A stretch of DNA of 9,397 nucleotides, from contig DATIBM010000148.1 of NCBI GenBank assembly GCA_035457545.1, forward strand, positions 1 through 9,397, read 5' to 3'. The notes below the pieces were generated by a model. That model did no database searches. It had not been told where the DNA came from and saw only the letters and a program-made list of their open reading frames with translations. This stretch comes from Nitrospira_G sp035457545 (GTDB lineage: Bacteria > Nitrospirota > Nitrospiria > Nitrospirales > Nitrospiraceae). Positions 6,394 to 9,397 of the stretch are shown piece by piece; the first letter of the stretch is position 1, and each line of letters starts with the position of its first letter. Both the position numbers and the translations under genes were made by a program.

Positions 6394-6843
6394 CTACTCG
6401 CAGCGACAGTTGGCCTTATAGTCCGTGCAGATAGGACCAAAGGACCGCTCACAATCGCAACCGCACTTGGGCGTTTGTCCGGCCGGACAGGTGATCTTGC
6501 AGGTCTGTTTGATGCCCATTCCGCACGAGATGATTTCGCATCCGTTGGAACCTTCAGCCACGAGCAGCGGCGGCTCAGTGGCACAGACCTTCTCCCCGAT
6601 CACCTGTTCCCCGGTGTCACCCATTAACGGCAGGCGGACGGACGCGCTTCCGTTCGCAGCCGGGAGACGGGTATCGAGATCTTGCTCTACCAGAGAGAGC
6701 CCAAGCGGCAAGCGGCTCAGGGCGTCAGCATGAGACTCGATCGGAGAACTCTGAGCCATGCCAACGGACGGAGGAAGCGGCATGGTCAGGAGCAAGGCAA
6801 GCGGTAGGAGAGTTGCCAAGCGAGAGACTCGACCGGACGGCAT
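6394..6843 (-). CDS. Secreted cysteine-rich protein, 149 aa (11 cysteines near the C-terminus)
   Basis: The chosen start is the ATG at 6843. The frame extends upstream only to a TTG at 6903, and those residues lack signal-peptide character. The N-terminus (PSGRVSRLATLLPLALLLTM, then VGMAQ) is a Sec signal peptide, likely cut after GMA. Residues ~30-86 are ordinary and mildly acidic. Residues 87-149 contain 11 cysteines, including the clustered CGCDCE, SCGMGIKQTCKITC and NCRCE at the very end. The pattern fits a disulfide-knotted exported domain, or less likely a metal-binding one; an odd cysteine count leaves one unpaired. I do not recognise the family. The ribosome-binding site is weak (GGGGG about ten bases away). 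It lies between the hemerythrin gene and the proline-rich pair, with gaps of 156 and 230 bases. Confidence 0.76.
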   Translation of the reverse strand: MPSGRVSRLATLLPLALLLTMPLPPSVGMAQSSPIESHADALSRLPLGLSLVEQDLDTRLPAANGSASVRLPLMGDTGEQVIGEKVCATEPPLLVAEGSNGCEIISCGMGIKQTCKITCPAGQTPKCGCDCERSFGPICTDYKANCRCE

Positions 6844-6999
6844 CGGAATTCGCCCCCAGTGAGCAGCGGGCACCAGGATAGGGGCAGTCCTATACGAAAT
6901 CAAGCGGAACCTACAGGGCGGTGCCGGTCAATGGAACCGAGACCGACACCGCCGAGGTCGCTGCCGGCCGATCATGCCGTATCAGGCAGCCGACGTCCG

Positions 7000-7503
7000 T
7001 CACGACCGACTCTTGCGCTTCCCCCCTCCCCGCGCCGATGCATCTGTTTTGGAGAGTAATTGTTCGCGACGCTTCATGACCTTGGCTCCCAGGACATCCC
7101 AATCGATGTCGGCCTCCTCGGCCTGAGGCAACATTTCACCTTCCTCTTCCTGAATGTGATGCTTGACCAATTCGCCGAGCACCTTGAACTTGGCGTCGAA
7201 TTTCGCATCACCGGGCTTGAGCTTCTTGAGCTCTTTGATCGACACATGGACCAGATGATGTTCCTCGATCGCTTCATTCATCAGCGCATCGTCGTCGATC
7301 GCCTCTCGAACAGCGGGATAGATGAGCTTCTCCTCCAGTTCCGCATGGACCTCGAGGTCCTGAAGCGCGGTTTCGGCGACGTCTTGCTTCCGGTCGGAGT
7401 CGGCCTCCTCATACTCCGCGAACAACCCCTTGACCTTTTCGTGGTCCTCCTTGAGCAGCTCAACCACGGAGTTGGCGACCGCATGTGATGGTGTGTGGGC
7501 CAT
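7000..7503 (-). CDS. Hemerythrin (HHE) domain protein, 167 aa
   Basis: This is a four-helix hemerythrin-type di-iron protein. Ligand motifs appear in order: H21 in LLKEDHEKVK, H53 with E57 in VHAELEEKLIYP, H82/H83 and H86 in EEHHLVHV, and H115/H116 with the following glutamates in KHHIQEEEGEMLPQ. This is the full set expected for an HHE cation-binding domain, which in bacteria binds O2 or NO or takes part in oxidative and nitrosative stress responses. The protein has no signal peptide, so it is cytoplasmic. After the domain a basic, flexible tail (ARGGGKRKSRS) ends the protein and could contact nucleic acid or membrane. The ATG at 7503 has an excellent Shine-Dalgarno (AAGGAGG, about five bases away), suggesting strong translation. 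It is the one clearly cytoplasmic protein among several exported ones, so a shared role is not evident. Confidence 0.96.
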   Translation of the reverse strand: MAHTPSHAVANSVVELLKEDHEKVKGLFAEYEEADSDRKQDVAETALQDLEVHAELEEKLIYPAVREAIDDDALMNEAIEEHHLVHVSIKELKKLKPGDAKFDAKFKVLGELVKHHIQEEEGEMLPQAEEADIDWDVLGAKVMKRREQLLSKTDASARGGGKRKSRS

Positions 7504-7628
7504 AGATCCTCCTTGTACGGTAAAAAGGGTGAAAGCGAGTTACAGAGCCCACACGGTACCATCAGGTCCTGGCGAGACAAGCTGGACGAACCCCTAGCGT
7601 GTGAAATCGGGCAAGCCGCTGCCAAGCG

Positions 7629-8021
7629 TCAGCAGGGAATATCGAGGGCGGGATCGCAAAAAAGCGGGCCGATCACAAGAGGACGCATGTATTTTGAGGA
7701 AAGATCCTGTGCGCCGTTGGGCGAAGTCAAGGGCGGTCCGCCCGGCATGCCTGGCAGGCCCTGGCCGACCGTGCCGAACGATTTCCGGTCACTGGAACTC
7801 CCGGTGGTGCCGACTGTGGGAGCGGGGGCCGGTTGCACACCTGTCGCGCTGGGCGTGATCCCGCCCGCCCCGGTCACCACCGGCTGCAAGGCCGGTTGGA
7901 GACTCGGTGTCGATTGGGCCGGCGTTTGAGAAGGAGCGGGAGACACTTGCGCCCCGCAGGGAACGGCCAGCGCAAGCAGGCCGATGGCCGTCAGCGCATA
8001 AACCAAGAAACAGCCTCTCAT
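7629..8021 (-). CDS. Secreted proline/serine/threonine-rich protein, 130 aa
   Basis: The N-terminus RGCFLVYALTAIGLLALAVP followed by CGAQ is a signal peptide. AVPC is a poor lipobox, so ordinary signal peptidase cleavage after CGA is more likely than lipidation. The mature chain is low complexity (PAPSQTPAQSTPSLQPALQP, then VQPAPAPTVGTTGSSSD). It then has a glycine/proline patch (GLPGMPGGPP) and a better-conserved-looking end, IGPLFCDPALDIPC, with two cysteines eight residues apart that could form a disulfide. No family is recognised. The ATG at 8021 is preceded by the purine-rich GAAGAGAGAG. It follows the lipoprotein gene by 84 bases and might share its transcript; a hairpin and a triple GATGGG repeat lie in that gap. 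Confidence 0.67.
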   Translation of the reverse strand: MRGCFLVYALTAIGLLALAVPCGAQVSPAPSQTPAQSTPSLQPALQPVVTGAGGITPSATGVQPAPAPTVGTTGSSSDRKSFGTVGQGLPGMPGGPPLTSPNGAQDLSSKYMRPLVIGPLFCDPALDIPC

Positions 8022-8041
8022 GCCGACTCTCTCTTCACCTT

Positions 8042-8065
8042 CCCATCAATCCCATCTGGCCCATC
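8042..8065 (-). repeat. Three GATGGG units at 9-base spacing in the leader of the 7629-8021 gene
   Basis: CCCATC occurs at 8042-8047, 8051-8056 and 8060-8065 (GATGGG on the coding strand), exactly nine bases apart, within 45 bases of the start codon at 8021. It may be chance or a leader-binding or translation-control element. Confidence 0.35.
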
Positions 8066-8071
8066 CTTCGG

Positions 8072-8087
8072 CGATGCGAAAGCATCG
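8072..8087 (-). other. Perfect 6-bp hairpin between the lipoprotein gene and the secreted-protein gene
   Basis: CGATGC-GAAA-GCATCG on the plus strand forms a 6-bp stem with a 4-base loop (TTTC in the minus-strand transcript). It lies 19 bases past the lipoprotein stop at 8106. No T-run follows, so it may be a processing or stabilising structure rather than a terminator. Confidence 0.33.
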
Positions 8088-8105
8088 ATCCAGCGGCCGC
8101 CAAGA

Positions 8106-8465
8106 TTACTCCCAGCCCTGAATCTGGTACCCGCGCGCCGCGAGGCACCGTTCGATGGCCTCTCGATAGGCGGCTTGAGAAGGCCAGACCCGATGCGGCG
8201 GCGCGACCGTGCCGAGCACCACAGTGCCGACCGGGCTGCCGACCGTGCCGATCGGCGGAAGGCCCAAGGGTTGGATCGTCAGCGGCGCTTCCTGGTTCAC
8301 CTCATGACGGCAAGCCTGAAGATCTCGTTTTGAATCGTGCGAATCCGCCGCTCCAAGCTCGGCCCGATACAGCATGATGGGCTGAGGGATGGGATGGTCT
8401 GGATGACAGGCCGTGAGCGTTGCACAGGCAAGGATCACGGATAGATTGAGCGTGAGAGGTTTCAT
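8106..8465 (-). CDS. Small lipoprotein of unknown function, 119 aa
   Basis: The N-terminus KPLTLNLSVILACATLTAC carries a lipobox (LTAC, Cys20), so the protein should be lipidated and membrane-anchored on the periplasmic side. The mature part starts HPDHPIPQP, contains one cysteine in LQACRHEV, has a glycine/valine/threonine-rich middle (GTVGSPVGTVVLGTV), and ends in AYREAIERCLAARGYQIQGW. A final helix with Cys followed by ARGY is a layout seen in many small bacterial lipoproteins; together with the mid-protein Cys it could form a disulfide. No function can be assigned. The ATG at 8465 has AGGGGGG about five bases ahead, and a promoter-like pair lies directly upstream, so it probably starts its own transcript after the topoisomerase VI gene. 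Confidence 0.77.
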   Translation of the reverse strand: MKPLTLNLSVILACATLTACHPDHPIPQPIMLYRAELGAADSHDSKRDLQACRHEVNQEAPLTIQPLGLPPIGTVGSPVGTVVLGTVAPPHRVWPSQAAYREAIERCLAARGYQIQGWE

Positions 8466-8482
8466 ATAACCCCCCTACGGGG

Positions 8483-8511
8483 ATTGTAGGCTCCTCACAG
8501 AGGCTCCGCAA
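8483..8511 (-). promoter_or_regulatory. Likely sigma-70-type promoter for the lipoprotein gene
   Basis: On the minus strand TTGCGG (8506-8511) and TACAAT (8483-8488) are separated by exactly 17 bases; the -10 matches five of six consensus bases and the -35 three. The transcript would begin around 8476, leaving a leader of only about 10 bases that starts at the Shine-Dalgarno. GGAGCC occurs twice, 13 bases apart (8489-8494 and 8502-8507), within and at the edge of the spacer. Confidence 0.48.
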
Positions 8512-8564
8512 ACCCTCGGCCACCCGACCTGCAGATTGCTCTCCCGCATCGACGCCGAGTCAGG

Positions 8565-9397
8565 CTAATCCAACCAATCCTTCTCCTTGAGCTTTCTGGG
8601 AAGATATTTTTTCGTCAGGTATTGAAAGTCCTTGTTGGCCAGCGCATCCAGCTCGTACTTGAGCCCGCTTGTGAGCATCCGTTTGATTTCCTGCTGCCAG
8701 GCCGGCTTCTGGAACCAGGGGTAGTTCATCAGTTCTCGCGCCCTGGTCGTGTCCTTGTCGTTGAGCTTGATGCCGACATTCCGCGGCAGCTCATACCGTT
8801 CCGGATCGGCGCTGGAGAGGCCGATGAACTTGGCCTTGGGAATCGCCATCCGCTGGCTTTCGAAGGCCAGGTTGATCGAACCCTGTTTGATCACCGAGTA
8901 GATATAGTAGCCCCAGGGATCGTTATCCACGAGCACATAGACCGGCAGCCGGTGTTCTTCGTGGAGCCGCCGGGCCAGCCGGCGGACGCCGCGCGGGGGC
9001 TGCCCGTTGCCGGTCAACAGCACGCAGTTGTACCGCCGCCAGAACTTGTCCTCCGAGAGCCGGTTCCACTGGGTGCCCTTTTCCACCAGCAGCACGAAGT
9101 CGGCGGTGCAACGCCGGATCTCCAAATACTCCGGCTCGACGATCGAGGGCACGGAATAGCCGCCCTTCCCGAGCTTCGCGCAATCCACCCGGTCCCCGTC
9201 GTCTCCCAGCACCAGCGGCCCGACGACGCTGCCGCCGTTCTCCGCGCGCACGTGCAGCTCTTCACGCAGGGCGGTGAGCGACACTTCCAGGTCCTCGATG
9301 ATCGGGTCCGATTCATCCTGCGTATCGAACGTGTTCTCGTGCGAGTTCTTGATCGTGTGTTTGGTCCGGTAATAGATCTCTCTGAGCGAGGTCGTCA
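8565..9397 (-). CDS. top6A: DNA topoisomerase VI subunit A (Spo11-like), N-terminus cut by window edge
   Basis: The visible 276 residues are the C-terminal part of TopoVI-A, the subunit that cuts and rejoins both DNA strands; with the GHKL ATPase subunit B it forms an A2B2 type IIB topoisomerase. The 5Y-CAP catalytic motif is at the cut edge: SLREIYYRTK, where one of the two tyrosines at visible residues 8-9 (probably the second) forms the DNA linkage. QDESDPIIEDLEV follows, as in archaeal enzymes. The TOPRIM domain shows the magnesium-binding Glu at visible residue 105 (LLVEKGTQW) and Asp157/Asp159 (DNDPWGYYIYS). The conserved end LNDKDTTRAR, NYPWFQ and LPRKLKEKDWLD is intact, ending at TAG. 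Archaeal family members have about 360-370 residues, so about 90 are missing. Subunit B is expected beyond the right edge. No strong terminator follows. Confidence 0.97.
   Translation of the reverse strand, partial: TTSLREIYYRTKHTIKNSHENTFDTQDESDPIIEDLEVSLTALREELHVRAENGGSVVGPLVLGDDGDRVDCAKLGKGGYSVPSIVEPEYLEIRRCTADFVLLVEKGTQWNRLSEDKFWRRYNCVLLTGNGQPPRGVRRLARRLHEEHRLPVYVLVDNDPWGYYIYSVIKQGSINLAFESQRMAIPKAKFIGLSSADPERYELPRNVGIKLNDKDTTRARELMNYPWFQKPAWQQEIKRMLTSGLKYELDALANKDFQYLTKKYLPRKLKEKDWLD

Noticed and set aside
6240..6584. Minus-strand ORF of 114 codons
   Set aside because: It overlaps the cysteine-rich secreted-protein gene in another frame, lacks a ribosome-binding site and has shadow-like composition.
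6960..6990. GCTGCC/GGCAGC inverted repeat just after the hemerythrin stop
   Set aside because: Only six pairs around a 19-base loop and no T-run, so it is too weak to call a terminator.
7060..7488. Plus-strand ORF of 142 codons
   Set aside because: Fully antisense to the hemerythrin gene, whose ligand motifs and strong ribosome-binding site leave no doubt about the coding strand.
1..9397. CRISPR array, tRNA, rRNA, insertion sequence or integrase
   Set aside because: I saw no regularly spaced long repeats, no transposase or integrase motifs and no cloverleaf-like sequences in the gaps.

Overview
The window reads as a stretch of chromosome from a GC-rich Gram-negative bacterium. Two proteins carry a lipobox, several have Sec-type signal peptides, and there are hemerythrin, thioredoxin-fold and AddB-type repair proteins. 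The mix resembles Nitrospira-type genomes, but that is a low-confidence impression and no rRNA or marker gene supports it. Every gene except one small ORF (4057-4218) lies on the minus strand, so transcription runs mainly from the right edge to the left.

Right edge (8565-9397): the C-terminal three quarters of DNA topoisomerase VI subunit A (Spo11-like). Both the 5Y-CAP tyrosine motif and the TOPRIM acidic residues are visible. This enzyme is typical of archaea and plants and patchy in bacteria. Its start, and presumably subunit B, lie outside the window.

Middle right (5300-8465): a run of small exported or envelope proteins of unknown function. In order of transcription these are a lipoprotein (8106-8465), a Pro/Ser-rich secreted protein (7629-8021), a cytoplasmic hemerythrin-domain protein (7000-7503), an 11-cysteine secreted protein (6394-6843), and two adjacent proline-rich secreted proteins that are paralogues (5762-6163 and 5300-5671). 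Most have their own ribosome-binding site and gaps of 80-240 bases, so they look like a neighbourhood of separately expressed genes rather than one tight operon.

Middle left (3390-5066): a DUF6279-type lipoprotein converges on, and overlaps by 10 bases, a plus-strand 53-residue zinc-ribbon protein. Divergent from that lies a thioredoxin-fold protein with a CGAC motif, followed by a 52-residue zinc-ribbon protein.

Left (1-3289): a nearly complete AddB-type recombination nuclease. It has a degraded helicase-like N-terminal part, a complete PD-(D/E)XK nuclease and the four cysteines of the AddB iron-sulfur cluster. Its last few codons run off the left edge; an AddA partner would be expected further left.

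No gap between genes exceeds 300 bases. Gaps contain a strong hairpin at 5164-5197, a few promoter-like hexamer pairs, small hairpins and a CGTGA-rich repeat-like stretch at 3301-3390. I see no tRNA, rRNA, CRISPR array, insertion sequence or integrase.
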